Origin: Hephaestia caeni
Lineage (GTDB): Bacteria; Pseudomonadota; Alphaproteobacteria; Sphingomonadales; Sphingomonadaceae
Length of the DNA stretch: 64,000 bases
Assembly (NCBI RefSeq): GCF_003550065.1
Contig: NZ_QXDC01000003.1
Span: 248,001 to 312,000 of the forward strand
Direction: 5' to 3'
Position numbers and translations under genes: made by a program. Of this stretch, positions 15,825 through 27,804 are shown one piece after another. Below the pieces are notes generated by a model. The model worked only from the letters and a program-made list of their open reading frames with translations, was not told the DNA's origin and made no database searches. The stretch's first letter is position 1, and each line of letters begins with the position of its first letter.

Positions 15825-18800
15825 TCAGGCGAGCGGATAGAGCCTGGCATTGAGCAGGCGCACCGGCCCCAACAGGCCCGATTCGAGCAGCGGCGCTTCT
15901 GCATCATAATGTTTCCAGGTGGCGAAGGCGACGCGCTTGCCGGCGGGCATGGGCTTGCCATCGCGGAACCAGCCGGGGAGCGCGGTGATGCCGCCGGCCG
16001 TGCTGGCATTGACGACGCTATACTCATCATCGGTCGGGAAATGCTCGTCGCCGATCAGGCGATTTGGCCAGAGATTGGTGACGCTGACCTCGAGCGTGTT
16101 GGTGCCCGCACGCACCGCATCGGTGACGTCGATGCGGTAGGGCGGCTTCCAGAGCTTGCCGAGATCGCGGCCGTTGACGCGCACCGCGGCGATCACCTCC
16201 ACCCGACCGAGATCGAGATAAACCCGCTTGTCGCCACCGAGTGCGCCCGCCGCCACGGCGAAGCGCGTGCGCCATGTCGCGGTGCCGGAGAAATGGCGGA
16301 CACCGAAATCCTGGTGCCGATGGAGCGAGCCCAGCCGATCGAGCGTGATCGCAGCCGGGGCGCCGAGGTTCGGCGGGAAGGCGACCTGCCACGGCCCCGC
16401 GAGCGCCGCCGCCGGGGCGATGCCGCGCGCCTCGATCGGGCGCGCGCCGAGCGCATAGGCGCCGTCGCGCCAGATCAGCAGACCGTTATCGGCGACCTCG
16501 ATCGACGGCACGTCTTCGGGCGTGGGCGGCCCCGCGGCGGTGCGACCGGCCAGATCGGCGGCGGAGAACACGCGCGGATGGACTTCGAGCGCTTCCAGAT
16601 CGCCTTCGAAATAGCGCGGCCGGGCGCCGGGAAAGCCCGTCATGGCGTGGACGCGCGATGCCGATGCGGCGCCGGTGCCGATCAATTTGCCGTTGAGGAA
16701 CACGCTCGGGCGGCCCCTGTCGTAGCTGACCGCGAGATGCGTCCAGCCCGCGATCGGCACCGTCAGCGCGAGCACCGCGCGATAGGTCTCCCCGGCATTC
16801 TCGTAGAGGATCACCCCGTTGCGCCCCACCGACACCGCAAGCGTGGCATGGCCCGCGCCGAAGGTGGCGTCGCCCGCGGGCGGATCGAGCACGAAGCTGG
16901 CCCCGGCGTGGCCGAGCGTGACCAATTCGCCGACGCGCGCAAGCGCCTCGGCGCGGGCAGCGACGGTTTCAGGGTCGGTGCGATCGGAGGCGATCGCCGG
17001 GGTTACCGGCCAGAGGTCGGTCTCGGGCTTGATCCACGCGGTAACGGTGAAATCGTGCGCCGCCTCGACCCCGGCGGGCACGCGATAGGGCCGGGTCTGC
17101 AACACCGCGCCCGCAGGACCGGTGAGCGCCGTACTGCCGCCTTGGGCGGGCTCGCGGAACACAACGAAGCACGAGCCCGCCTCGTCGAGGCGGAGCGCGA
17201 CGCGGGTGCGGCCGTCGACCTGTTCGTAGACCGGCAGCGCGCGCGTCTTGCCGGTCATCGGATCCCACAATTCGGGGCGGCGGCCGGTGACGCGGAAGGT
17301 GCACACCAGATCCTCGGCCCGGCGCCGGCCGTTAGCGACGAAATAGATATCGGTATCGTCGGTGCGGCGGTGGATCCAGTTGATGAAGGGATCGGCCGAC
17401 CGCGCGGTGATCTCGACATCGGGCGCCAGCCGCGCGGCGTCGAGCACTTGCCGAAGCGGCATCCCCCAGAACACCCGGCCGCGCCCGACATCGCGCGCGG
17501 TGCGCGTCTTGCCGTCGAGATCGCCCCAGAGGTCGTCGGCGAGGCGGCGGACCTCGGCATCGCTGTCGGGATAACCGCCGAGCCCGTGCGATTGTTCGAC
17601 GCGCGGGCCGACCAGCCACATGCCGGCGCGGACGTAGCCCGCGAGCTTCGCCAGCAGGTCGCGCGTGATGCGGCGATCCTCGGGCATCACCAGCACGCGG
17701 TAACGGATACCCTCGGGCAGCACGATCTCGCCGTCCTCGATCCGCACGCGGTTCATCAGCACATCGGCATCGGCGACGTCGTAATCGTGGCCCGCGGGCA
17801 CCGGTTGCGGCAATCTGGGCCGCGCGCCCGACAGCGTGGCGGCGATCGGCTCCTCGATATGGACAGGCACCTGGACCGGCGAATTCTCGCCCGCGAAATA
17901 GAGGATATCGGCGGCAAAACTGCCTTGGCGGAGCAGATGCTGGCAGCGCGCGGCGTAGGTCAGCCACGGGCCGGCATCGTCGAACCAGGTATTGGTGCGA
18001 TCGAAATGGAAACCCCACGGCCCCATCGTCATCCCCGGCCTTGCGGTCGGATGCGGCTGCTGCGCGTAGCGGTGGAAGACGAAATGGTTGAGCCCGAGCG
18101 CGTACATCTCGTCGCCGAGCGCCTTCATCGCATAAGGGTGTTCGAGCCAGCGCGATTGCGCCGGGCGGCCGGTGAAACTCTCGGCGCCGATGAAGGTCTT
18201 GCCGTGGACGTGCGCGGTGGTCGCGGCGACCTTGACCGAATAGGCGGCGGCGCCACCGCGCACCCAGAATTCGCCCATCAGCGCATCGACCTTCGCGCCC
18301 GCCTGCTGATCGTCGAACGGACCGTTGCCGTACGGCTCGGTGTACGAGACGAGGCCGTGCTTGCCGCAGAGATCATGGAAGCGGCCGTAATAGCGATCCT
18401 CCATGAGCAGCGCGTGGACGCGGCGCAAATCCCACAGGAAGCGTTCGGAAATCTCGGCATCGCCAACGACGCGGCCGGTGACCGCGGGCATATAAGGCGT
18501 GAGCGCATAACCGCGCCGCGCCTCGAACTGCTCGGGCAGATCCGCCGTCCAGTTCTGCATGCCGCCTTCGTAGCTGTCGATCACCGCACCGGCGAGATCG
18601 CGCTTGCCGAGGCGTTCCATCGCCGAGATCACCTTGGCGAAATACTGATCGAAGTGGAAATCGAGCGCGGCGGTGCTGAACTTGTCGCATTCGAGCCCCA
18701 GCCCGGCATCGGGCGCGGCGATGTTGCGCGCGCCCGTCGCGGTGTGGCCGAAGCGCAGGATCGTCCAGTCGCCGCGCGGTGCCGCCCAGCGCAGCCGCCC

Positions 18801-19880
18801 GTCGGCGTCCATGAAACGGCTGACGTCGATCACCTTGCCGGGATCGATCGCCGCATCGGATGCGCGCGGGGTTTCGCCGGCGTTGACATAGCGCCCCCAA
18901 CCCGCCTTGTCGCCGGTATCGGCGATGCGCGGATCGGCGGAGAGCGCCAGTTCGACCACGCGCATCGGCGTCGGCATCGAGACCCGGAAGAATTTGGCGC
19001 TTGCCGTCTCGAAGCTTAGGATGATTGGCGGATTGGTGTGGAGCCGCCAGATCGGCATCGGCGCTTCGCCGATCGCGCGATAGGTGCGCCCGTCGTCCGA
19101 CGCCTCGATCCGCACCATCGCCCGGCTCGCGTAATTGGCGGTATCGTCCGCCGTCGCGCGCAAGGTTAGCGATCGCGCGCGATAAGGACGCGCGAATTCG
19201 AGCACGAGCTGCGCCGGATCGGCGCCGGGCGTAACGTCGAGCCCGGTAGTGCTGTCGCCGTCGACGAGCACGCGGATGTCGGCGGGCGCCCCGTCGAGCG
19301 TCGTGCGCACGATCTGGCCGCGGGCATTGGCGCGATCGCCGGGCAGCGCCGGAAAGGCGATCACCATCGCGTCGCGATAATGGCCGAGCCGGACGAGCGG
19401 CGTGGGCAGGTGCTGATCGATCGCCTTGCCACCGGCGAGCGTGACTTCGCTCCACACCAATTGCTGCATCGACAGTTCAGGCGTGATCCACGGGCCGCCG
19501 CTCGACGACCAGCCGGGGCAATTGTGGAGCGTGAACGAGAGGCCGAGGCGGTTGCTTTCATCGACCGCGTGGCGGACCAACCTGACCCATTCGGGGCTTT
19601 GGGTGCCCGCCGGCCCAGCCGGAATGCCGCAGCCGACATCGAACATCTGCGTGCCCCCGACGCCGACGCGCGCCATCGCTTCGAGATCGCGGGTGATGCC
19701 GTCGGCGGTCGCGTTGCCGTTCATCCAATGCCACCAGGTGTGCGGCCGGGAATCGACCGGGGGCGTCTTGAAGCCGTCGAGGAGCCGGTCGCCACCCTCG
19801 GCGAGCGCGGGCGCCGGCCAGTTGAGCGCTACCGCGAAACTGCCCACGGCGGTTCCCGCCAAAAAAGTGCGCCGTTCCAT
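15825..19880 (-). CDS. GH106 family alpha-L-rhamnosidase
   Basis: A 1351-residue exported enzyme. It begins MERRTFLAGTAVGSFAVALNWP, a Tat-like signal ending PALA. The catalytic (alpha/beta)8 domain is marked by HTWWHWMNGNATADGITRDLEAM, LGLSFTLHNCPGWSSSGGPWI and GAVIDSYEGGMQNWT, typical of GH106. After about residue 890 a LamG/concanavalin-like domain is inserted (DFTVTAWIKPETDL...GWTHLAVSYDRGRPSVFLNGKLIG). The C-terminus is a GH2-like sugar-binding sandwich (YLDLGRVEVIAAVRVNGRDLGKLWKPPYRIDVT). GH106 enzymes remove alpha-L-rhamnose from rhamnogalacturonans including RG-II. ATG 19880 is favoured over GTG 19886 for spacing. Confidence 0.92.
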   Translation of the reverse strand: MERRTFLAGTAVGSFAVALNWPAPALAEGGDRLLDGFKTPPVDSRPHTWWHWMNGNATADGITRDLEAMARVGVGGTQMFDVGCGIPAGPAGTQSPEWVRLVRHAVDESNRLGLSFTLHNCPGWSSSGGPWITPELSMQQLVWSEVTLAGGKAIDQHLPTPLVRLGHYRDAMVIAFPALPGDRANARGQIVRTTLDGAPADIRVLVDGDSTTGLDVTPGADPAQLVLEFARPYRARSLTLRATADDTANYASRAMVRIEASDDGRTYRAIGEAPMPIWRLHTNPPIILSFETASAKFFRVSMPTPMRVVELALSADPRIADTGDKAGWGRYVNAGETPRASDAAIDPGKVIDVSRFMDADGRLRWAAPRGDWTILRFGHTATGARNIAAPDAGLGLECDKFSTAALDFHFDQYFAKVISAMERLGKRDLAGAVIDSYEGGMQNWTADLPEQFEARRGYALTPYMPAVTGRVVGDAEISERFLWDLRRVHALLMEDRYYGRFHDLCGKHGLVSYTEPYGNGPFDDQQAGAKVDALMGEFWVRGGAAAYSVKVAATTAHVHGKTFIGAESFTGRPAQSRWLEHPYAMKALGDEMYALGLNHFVFHRYAQQPHPTARPGMTMGPWGFHFDRTNTWFDDAGPWLTYAARCQHLLRQGSFAADILYFAGENSPVQVPVHIEEPIAATLSGARPRLPQPVPAGHDYDVADADVLMNRVRIEDGEIVLPEGIRYRVLVMPEDRRITRDLLAKLAGYVRAGMWLVGPRVEQSHGLGGYPDSDAEVRRLADDLWGDLDGKTRTARDVGRGRVFWGMPLRQVLDAARLAPDVEITARSADPFINWIHRRTDDTDIYFVANGRRRAEDLVCTFRVTGRRPELWDPMTGKTRALPVYEQVDGRTRVALRLDEAGSCFVVFREPAQGGSTALTGPAGAVLQTRPYRVPAGVEAAHDFTVTAWIKPETDLWPVTPAIASDRTDPETVAARAEALARVGELVTLGHAGASFVLDPPAGDATFGAGHATLAVSVGRNGVILYENAGETYRAVLALTVPIAGWTHLAVSYDRGRPSVFLNGKLIGTGAASASRVHAMTGFPGARPRYFEGDLEALEVHPRVFSAADLAGRTAAGPPTPEDVPSIEVADNGLLIWRDGAYALGARPIEARGIAPAAALAGPWQVAFPPNLGAPAAITLDRLGSLHRHQDFGVRHFSGTATWRTRFAVAAGALGGDKRVYLDLGRVEVIAAVRVNGRDLGKLWKPPYRIDVTDAVRAGTNTLEVSVTNLWPNRLIGDEHFPTDDEYSVVNASTAGGITALPGWFRDGKPMPAGKRVAFATWKHYDAEAPLLESGLLGPVRLLNARLYPLA

Positions 19881-20001
19881 CCTCACCTTCCCCTTTTTGC
19901 AACCGATGCCCGCACCTTTGCGCGTGCTGCAATCGACCGGATCAACGATCCTGCCGGCCCGGCGTGTTGCGCCGCTCTGGGCCGACGCCGGCTGGCATGT
20001 T

Positions 20002-20022
20002 ATGGTATGCTGGTATCATGAG
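20002..20022. promoter_or_regulatory. Candidate operator, GntR/GH106 divergent promoter
   Basis: Contains the 15-mer atggtatgctggtat (20002-20016), found unchanged at 28663-28677, with two TGGTAT half-sites 8 bases apart, then catgag. It lies 122 bases upstream of the GH106 start and 155 bases upstream of the GntR start. The 290-base intergenic region is otherwise AT-rich, with aattcgtattataatatttt at about 20031. Confidence 0.6.
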
Positions 20023-20176
20023 CAATCGCAAATTCGTATTATAATATTTTGAAGCTGCGCCAATCCCGGTCGCGGCGGCCGGTGACGCCATTCCGGGCAT
20101 CCGGGCGACGGCGAGGCCGAATGTCCTGCACGGCGCGTGACCGCTCTTGATCGCGTATCGATTTCGGAAGAAGAAC

Positions 20177-20896
20177 ATGCCTGTGACACCAAGCGAAAAC
20201 GAACCCATCGTCAGACGCAAGCTGGCCGACGAAGTCTTCGACAGGCTGAAGGCGATGATCGTCAGCGGCGAACGTCGCCCGGGCGAAAGCCTGCCTTCCG
20301 AGCGCGAGCTGATGGCGCGTTTCGGCGTCGGGCGGCCCGCGATCCGCGAGGCGATGCAGGCGCTCGCCAATCTCGGGCTGGTGACGATCAGCCACGGCGA
20401 ACGCGCGCGCGTGCGCGAGATCAGTGCCAGGGCGGCGATCCACCAGGTCGACATGGTCGCACAGTTGATGCTGTCGACCTTACCCGACGCGCTGGAGCAT
20501 CTGAAGGAAACGCGCACCTTCTTCGAGCGTGGCATGGTGCGCAAGGCGGCCGAACTCGCAAGCGCCGAGGACGTGGCGGAACTGCGCGCGATCGTCGAGC
20601 AGCAACGCGCGGTCACCGGCGACGCGGCTGCGTTCGTGCACGCCGACATGGGCTTCCACACGCGGATCGCCCAGATCACCGGCAACCCGATCTACAGCGC
20701 GGTGAGCGAAGGCATGTTGGGCTGGCTCCAGGAATATCACGCGCACATGCTGATCTGGCAGGGCCAGAGCGAGCGCACGCTGACCGAGCATGGCGAGATT
20801 ATCGACCGGATCGAGGCGCACGACCCCGACGGCGCCGAGGCCGCGATGGTGCGCCATCTCGAACGATCCGATCACCTCTACGCGCGCAGCCACTAA
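20177..20896 (+). CDS. GntR/FadR-family regulator, probable repressor of apiose genes
   Basis: A 239-residue regulator with N-terminal winged HTH (RRKLADEVFDRLKAMIVSGERRPGESLPSE, FGVGRPAIREAMQALANLGLV) and C-terminal FCD domain (FVHADMGFHTRIAQITGNPIYSAV, with Asp/His metal ligands; HGEIIDRIEAHDPDGAEAAM). The ATG at 20177 has GGAAGAAGAAC upstream. The layout resembles NanR-type regulators. The stop lies 3 bases from the converging apnL stop. It is the only regulator next to the apiose operon, and the repeated TGGTAT sites upstream of itself and of apnO fit a FadR-class dimer; this link is inferred. Confidence 0.88.
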   Translation: MPVTPSENEPIVRRKLADEVFDRLKAMIVSGERRPGESLPSERELMARFGVGRPAIREAMQALANLGLVTISHGERARVREISARAAIHQVDMVAQLMLSTLPDALEHLKETRTFFERGMVRKAAELASAEDVAELRAIVEQQRAVTGDAAAFVHADMGFHTRIAQITGNPIYSAVSEGMLGWLQEYHAHMLIWQGQSERTLTEHGEIIDRIEAHDPDGAEAAMVRHLERSDHLYARSH

Positions 20897-20899
20897 GGC

Positions 20900-22687
20900 T
20901 CAGAGCGCGATCCGCCGTGTTTCGTAGGCATCGAGGTCGAGCCGGTGCGACGTGTCTTCCACGCGCACGACGCACGGCGCCGGCGTGAGGTTCGCAAGCA
21001 GCATGTGATCGCCGCTCGCGACCGCGAGCACCCGATCGGGCGCGGATGACCGGCACGCGCGGCGCGGTGCCCCGGCGAGCGCGGCGAGATCGCGGACGAT
21101 CGAAAACACCGGGCGCGGACCATCAGGGCCGAGCACGCCGAACGGGCCGGTCAGCGCGCCAAGCGTCAACGTCTCCAGCCCGCCCGCCTCGCCCGCCGCG
21201 ACATAGCCGAGCGCCCAGGCGGCGGCGAAGCGGCCATCCTGACGGGGATCGACGCTGGCCATCGGCACCCGACCGCGATCGGGATTGTCCATCGTCCGCG
21301 AGCCATATGGGTTCTGCCGCATCCCGATCGTGCTCGGGCCAAGCCGATACGGCGCCGCCCCGATAATCTCACGCGCCGAGCGGACGATGTGCGGGATCGC
21401 CTCGAGCGTCTGCATGACGCTGCGATCGTCGGCGGCATGGACGATCGGGCACGTCGCATGGCTGACGAAATCGAGCAGTTCGACCGGCGGGCGCTTGCGG
21501 TTGAGTTCGGTGAAATAGCTGAACATCCCCCCGCCGAGTGCGATGCCGGGAAAGGCCCGGCGTGCGGCGGCGTAGATGCTGTCGAACGGCGGGCACGCCG
21601 GCCACGCACTGCCCGGCGGGGTCGATTGCAGATCGGGCGCGGGGAACACCGCAATGCCATCGAGCGGCAGCCCGGCATCGGCGACGAGCCACGCCACCGT
21701 GCCCAGTTCCTCATCGAGATCGCCTGAGGCCGCGATCACGCATTCAAGCGTGACCCGCGCGTTCGTGCACGCGGCGACGCGCGCCAGCGCCGCTATCTCG
21801 GCCGCGCCCTCGCCCGCATCGGCGCGCACGCTGAGCAGCAGATCCTGCGGCGCGATCGCCCCGAGCGCATCGATCGCGGCGAGCGTTGCCGCCGCCTCCG
21901 CCGCCGAGACCGCCAGCCCGATCCGAGGCATCGTGCCCACCGGCGCGCCCGGCGTGATCGTGATCGAGGTATCAGCGTGCGCTGTCGCGATCGCGGCGCC
22001 TTCGATCGACAATCGCACCGACTGGCGATCCACGCTGCCGCCCGGCACGACATAGGGCCAGGGCCGCGCGAGCGGGCGGACATAGGTTTTGTACGAGGCG
22101 TCGGACCAGTTGCGCTGATCCTCCATCTCGAACGTGTCGCCATCGAGACGGCACGCGATCGTGGCGCCGCTCTGTTGGTGGATCAGCGCGCGGATGTCGG
22201 TGAACGGCTGCCACGGCGCGATCAGTTCGGGGAACGTCGCGCGCTCGACGCTGCCGTCGCCATGCTCGACCGTCAGCGGAGTACCAGCAAGATGCGCCGG
22301 GTGGAGCACGCAGAAGCCGAGCCGGTTGGTGGTGAAATCACGCTCGGCACGCGCCTCGACGGTGAAATCGAGCGTGGCATTGGTCGCGGCGATCGTCGCG
22401 GCATAGGTGAGCGCGGCACCGTCGGGATCACGCACCGTCGCACTGTAGGTCACGGTGACGCCGATCGCGTCCTGTACCACCACCAGATCGGCGATCGCCG
22501 GGCTCAGCGTGCCCCAATCACGATCGCGGATCAGATATTGGATCGCGCGGATTATTTCGACGCCGCCGATCCGCACCGCGTGCACATCGCCACCCACCAG
22601 TTCGAACGACAGCGCCCCGGCCGAAAATCGCAGCGGCTGCGGCTCGGCCGCTGCCGTGCCGTAGAGCGTTTCAGCGCGGGTCGACAT
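20900..22687 (-). CDS. apnL: D-apionate lactonase
   Basis: A 595-residue cytoplasmic protein matching the D-apionate lactonase family, which opens D-apionolactone to D-apionate. Recognisable stretches are the N-terminal ETLYGTAAAEP, VGGDVHAVRIGGVEIIRAIQYLIRDRDWGTL, NRLGFCVLHP and the C-terminal half PFDSIYAAARRAFPGIALGGGMFSYFTELNRKRPP with DFVSHATCPIVHAADD. No signal peptide. The ATG at 22687 overlaps the end of apsD by 17 bases, so the two are coupled. Assignment rests on family recall and on company with apsD, apnO, oiaK and the RuBisCO-like protein. Confidence 0.82.
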   Translation of the reverse strand: MSTRAETLYGTAAAEPQPLRFSAGALSFELVGGDVHAVRIGGVEIIRAIQYLIRDRDWGTLSPAIADLVVVQDAIGVTVTYSATVRDPDGAALTYAATIAATNATLDFTVEARAERDFTTNRLGFCVLHPAHLAGTPLTVEHGDGSVERATFPELIAPWQPFTDIRALIHQQSGATIACRLDGDTFEMEDQRNWSDASYKTYVRPLARPWPYVVPGGSVDRQSVRLSIEGAAIATAHADTSITITPGAPVGTMPRIGLAVSAAEAAATLAAIDALGAIAPQDLLLSVRADAGEGAAEIAALARVAACTNARVTLECVIAASGDLDEELGTVAWLVADAGLPLDGIAVFPAPDLQSTPPGSAWPACPPFDSIYAAARRAFPGIALGGGMFSYFTELNRKRPPVELLDFVSHATCPIVHAADDRSVMQTLEAIPHIVRSAREIIGAAPYRLGPSTIGMRQNPYGSRTMDNPDRGRVPMASVDPRQDGRFAAAWALGYVAAGEAGGLETLTLGALTGPFGVLGPDGPRPVFSIVRDLAALAGAPRRACRSSAPDRVLAVASGDHMLLANLTPAPCVVRVEDTSHRLDLDAYETRRIAL

Positions 22688-23693
22688 CGAGCGTGCGGCC
22701 GGTGGCGGCGCTGCGATAGGCGGCATCGACCAGCCCCAGCGTGCGCAGATTGTCGCACCCCGATGTATCGGGCGCCCGCCCGGCGCGCAGGCATTCGACC
22801 CAATGATGCTGGATCGCGGCGACGCTTTCCTGGATACCGTGCCACGGCCGTTCGGCCCAAGGCAGCAGCGGCGGCGAGGCGTCGCGTTCCTCGATCCGCG
22901 TGCGATCCTCGATCGTCAGGCGGTAATCGGCACCGAGCCGCACCCGCCCCCTGTCGCCATCGACCTCGATCAGCGTCTGCGGGAACAACTCGTCGTGGAT
23001 CGGGGTGGCGTAGCTGCAATCGACCACGCTGGTCGCGCCGCTGGCATGGCCGAGCAGGATCGTCGCGACATCCTCACCACGGATCGCCGGGTTGACGCGC
23101 TGGGTGCGGCAGGTGAGCGTTGCCGCCTCGCCCATCACGAAGCGCGCGACATCGAGGATGTGGATGCCAAGATCCTCGATGATGAAGCGATCGCCCTCGG
23201 CGAGATAGGGTTGCGCGGCATAGACGTCGAACCCCGATCGGAAGGCGAAGCGCGCGAAGAAGGGCGTGCCGATCCGGCCGTCGTCGATCACGGCCTTGAG
23301 CGCGCGGATCGGTGCCTGCCAGCGGAAATTCTCATGAACCATCATCGCCACGCCGGCCGCATCGCACGCTGCGACCATCGCCGCGGCGTCGGCGAGCGTT
23401 GCCGCCAGCGGTTTTTGACAGATCACGGGCACGCCGTGGCGCGCAGCGAGTTCGACCAGCGCGCGGTGGCTGGGCGGCGTGGTGGCGATATCGACGAAAT
23501 CGAGGCGCTCGGCGGCGAGCATCGCCGCGGCATCGGTGTAGCGCGCGGCGATGCCGAACGCGTCACCGGTCGCCCCCAGCCGGGCCGGATCGGTGTCGCA
23601 AATCGCCACGATCCCGGCGCCGTCCTGATCGCGCCACGCGTGAAGTTGATTGGCGGCGAAGAAGCCGCAACCGATAAGCCCGCCGCGCAGCAT
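22671..23693 (-). CDS. apsD: D-apiose dehydrogenase (Gfo/Idh/MocA family)
   Basis: A 340-residue NAD(P)-dependent oxidoreductase proposed to oxidise D-apiose to D-apionolactone. The N-terminal Rossmann fold starts LRGGLIGCGFFAANQLHAW; VICQKPLAATL carries the family's catalytic-pocket Lys; the C-terminal domain has MVHENFRWQAPIRAL, FIIEDLGIHILDVARFVMG and VNPAIRGEDVATILL. The start is either ATG 23693 (one-base overlap with the permease stop, TGATG) or GTG 23696 (GTGA); both give tight coupling. Apiose specificity is inferred from sequence resemblance to ApsD and the adjacent apnL and apnO. Confidence 0.83.
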   Translation of the reverse strand: MLRGGLIGCGFFAANQLHAWRDQDGAGIVAICDTDPARLGATGDAFGIAARYTDAAAMLAAERLDFVDIATTPPSHRALVELAARHGVPVICQKPLAATLADAAAMVAACDAAGVAMMVHENFRWQAPIRALKAVIDDGRIGTPFFARFAFRSGFDVYAAQPYLAEGDRFIIEDLGIHILDVARFVMGEAATLTCRTQRVNPAIRGEDVATILLGHASGATSVVDCSYATPIHDELFPQTLIEVDGDRGRVRLGADYRLTIEDRTRIEERDASPPLLPWAERPWHGIQESVAAIQHHWVECLRAGRAPDTSGCDNLRTLGLVDAAYRSAATGRTLDVDPR

Positions 23694-24718
23694 CACGCCA
23701 GCGCCGCCGCACGCCGGATCGCGACGCGGTGCTGGAGGCGTGCCTGCGCCCCGTCGAGCAGCACCGCGGCGATGATCACCAGCCCCTTGATCACCATCTG
23801 CCAGAAGGCGCTGACCCCCATCATCACCATGCCGTCGCCAAGCACGCCGATCACCGCCGCACCCACCAATGTGCCGACGATCGTGCCGCGCCCGCCCGCA
23901 AGCGAGGCGCCGCCGAGCACCGCGGCGGCGATCGCGTTCAGTTCAAACGTATCGCCGGTCGCCGGGTGCGCGGCCTGCAATTCGGACGCGATGATCAGCC
24001 CCACCACCGCGGCGCAAAAGCCCGAGACCATATAGGTCACGATCAGCACGCGGTTGACGCGGATACCCGACAGAGCGGCGGCATGGGCATTGCCGCCGAC
24101 CGCATAGATCTTGCGCCCGAGCGGGGTGCGCATCGCGACATAAGCGGCGACCGCGGCGATCACCCCCAGCAGCCAGACCGAGACCGGCAGGCCGAGCAGA
24201 TAGCCGCCGCCGATGAACGGGAATCCACTGGTGCCGTAATAAGCGTCGCCCACCAGATCGGGGAAGGTCCGCCCGTCCGACGACAGCAAGGCCGCGCCGC
24301 GCACGACGTAAAGCGTGCCCAAGGTGGCGATGAACGGTGCGACCTTGAGCCGCGCGACCAGCACGCCGTTGATGGCCCCGATCAGCACCCCGATCGCGAG
24401 CACGATCAGGACGATCTCGAACAGGTTGAAGCGCATCAGCATGTCGCCGCCGACGGGCACGCCGTTGAGCATCAGGAAGCCCGCGACCATCCCCGTGAGC
24501 CCGACAGTCGAGCCCACCGACAGATCGATCCCCCCGGCGACGATCACATACGTGAGGCCGATCGCGAGGATCGCGTTGAGCGCCACATGCTTGAGCATCA
24601 GCACCATATTGGCGCTGCTCAGGAAATTGGGCGCCGCGGCGGAAAACACCGCGAGCACGACGATCAACGCGATCACCGTCCGCAGCCGCATCAACAAGAG
24701 CAGCGTGTCGCCTCGCAT
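23693..24718 (-). CDS. CUT2-type sugar ABC transporter permease
   Basis: A 341-residue integral membrane protein of the RbsC/AraH class with about 8-10 hydrophobic segments. Landmarks are GLTYVIVAGGIDLSVGSTVGLTGM, the permease-ATPase coupling region GINGVLVARLKVAPFIATLGTLYVVRG and the C-terminal AAAVLGGASLAGGRGTIVGTLVGA. ATG 24718 has AAAGGAAG upstream. Together with the ATPase and the lipoprotein binding component it should import a pentose; the operon context points to D-apiose. Confidence 0.93.
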   Translation of the reverse strand: MRGDTLLLLMRLRTVIALIVVLAVFSAAAPNFLSSANMVLMLKHVALNAILAIGLTYVIVAGGIDLSVGSTVGLTGMVAGFLMLNGVPVGGDMLMRFNLFEIVLIVLAIGVLIGAINGVLVARLKVAPFIATLGTLYVVRGAALLSSDGRTFPDLVGDAYYGTSGFPFIGGGYLLGLPVSVWLLGVIAAVAAYVAMRTPLGRKIYAVGGNAHAAALSGIRVNRVLIVTYMVSGFCAAVVGLIIASELQAAHPATGDTFELNAIAAAVLGGASLAGGRGTIVGTLVGAAVIGVLGDGMVMMGVSAFWQMVIKGLVIIAAVLLDGAQARLQHRVAIRRAAALA

Positions 24719-24728
24719 TATCTTCCTT

Positions 24729-26248
24729 TCAAGCCGCCTGGGCGCGCGGATTGGCCGCGGCGGTAATACTGTCATGATCGGCCGCGTCGCACGGCAGATC
24801 GAGCGTGATCTTGCCCTCGCACATCACCAGCACGCGGGTGGCGAGCGCGGTGAGTTCGTCGAGTTCCGACGTGGCGAACAACACCCCCAGCCCCTCGCCG
24901 GCGAGGTGGCGGATCAGGCGATATTGCTCGGTCTTGGCGCCGACATCGACCCCGCGGGTCGGTTCGTCGAGCAGCAGCACCCGGGGCCGGGTGAGCAACG
25001 CCTTGCCGATCACCACTTTCTGCTGGTTGCCGCCCGACAGCGTGGTGACCATCGTCTCGGGACCGGCGACCTTGATCGCCAGATCGCCGATCGACCCGCG
25101 CGCGGCCGCTGCTTCACGGCGCATATCGAGGTTGAACCACCGGGCGAACCGCCCAAGGCTGGCGATCGTCAGGTTATGCGCGACCGAGAAGCTCTGAATG
25201 AAGCCCGCACGGCGGCGATCCTCGGGCACCAAGGCGATGCCCGCGGCCATCCGGTCACTCACGTCGCACCCGCTGATCTCGGTGCCCGCGATTGTGATGC
25301 TGCCGGTCGCATCGCGGCGGCAGCCCATGATCGATTCGAGCAATTCGGTGCGGCCCGCGCCGAGCAGGCCGTAGATCCCGACGATCTCGCCCGCGCCGAC
25401 CGTGAGCGACACGTGATCGACGGTGAAACCGCCGCGTTCGCGCGGCAGGACAAGATCGGTGACCGCAAGCACGTCGCCGCCGCTCGCGCCGCACGGCGCG
25501 GCATCGGCGCGCGCGGGCGCATCGCGGCCGATCATCTGGCGGACGATCCACGGCACGTCGACATCGGCCATCGCCGCGGTCGCGACCAGATGGCCATCGC
25601 GCAGCACGGTGACGTAATCGCCGATCCGCTTCAATTCCTCGAGCCGGTGCGAGATGTAGACGATCGCGACGCCGCGCGCCTTCAGTTCGGCGATCACCGC
25701 GAACAGCGTCTCTGCTTCGGCCGCGCTCAACGCCGAGGTCGGCTCGTCGAGGATCAGCACGCGCGCATCCTGCGCCAGCGCACGCGCGATCTCAACGATC
25801 TGCTGCTGGCCGATCGTCAGCGACGAGACCAGCGCGCGCGGATCGAGCGGGTGATCGAGTCGTTCCAGCAATTCGCGCGTGCGCTCGATTTCCGATCCGC
25901 GATCGATATCGATGCCGAGCCGGCAGCGCTCGCGGCCGATGAAGACATTTTCGGCGATGCTGAGATTGGCGAACAGGTTGAGTTCCTGAAACACCATGCA
26001 CACGCCCGCCCGCGCGGCGGCGGCGGGATCGGCGAAATGGACTTCTTCACCGTCGAGCAGCAGGCACCCCGTGCTGGGCTGCTCGACCCCGGCGATGATC
26101 TTCATCAGTGTTGATTTGCCCGCGCCATTCTCGCCGATCAGCACGTTGACCGCGCCCGCGTGCACCTCGAAATCCACGCCGTCGAGCGCCTGCACGCCGG
26201 GGTAGAGTTTCGAGACTCGCTGGGCGCTCAGGCGAGGCACGGCCTCGG

Positions 26249-26252
<4 letters not shown>
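24729..26252 (-). CDS. CUT2-type sugar ABC transporter ATPase (tandem nucleotide-binding domains)
   Basis: A 507-residue RbsA-like protein with two ABC domains. The first has Walker A GENGAGKST, an atypical signature (SLTIGQQQIVEIARAL) and Walker B LILDEPTSAL. The second has a degenerate Walker A (GLLGAGRTE), signature LSGGNQQKV and Walker B VLLLDEPTRGVDVG. This asymmetry is normal for the monosaccharide importers. It starts with GTG 26252, overlapping the DUF2291 stop (GTGA), and ends 10 bases before the permease start. Predicted role: energising D-apiose uptake. Confidence 0.95.

Positions 26253-27804
<1,552 letters not shown>

Noticed and set aside
15909..19019. Uninterrupted ~1036-codon frame on the plus strand opposite GH106
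   Set aside because: It mirrors the codon structure of the GH106 gene; the product is Arg/Ala/Gly/Asp repetitive with no recognisable domain, as expected for antisense frames in high-GC DNA.
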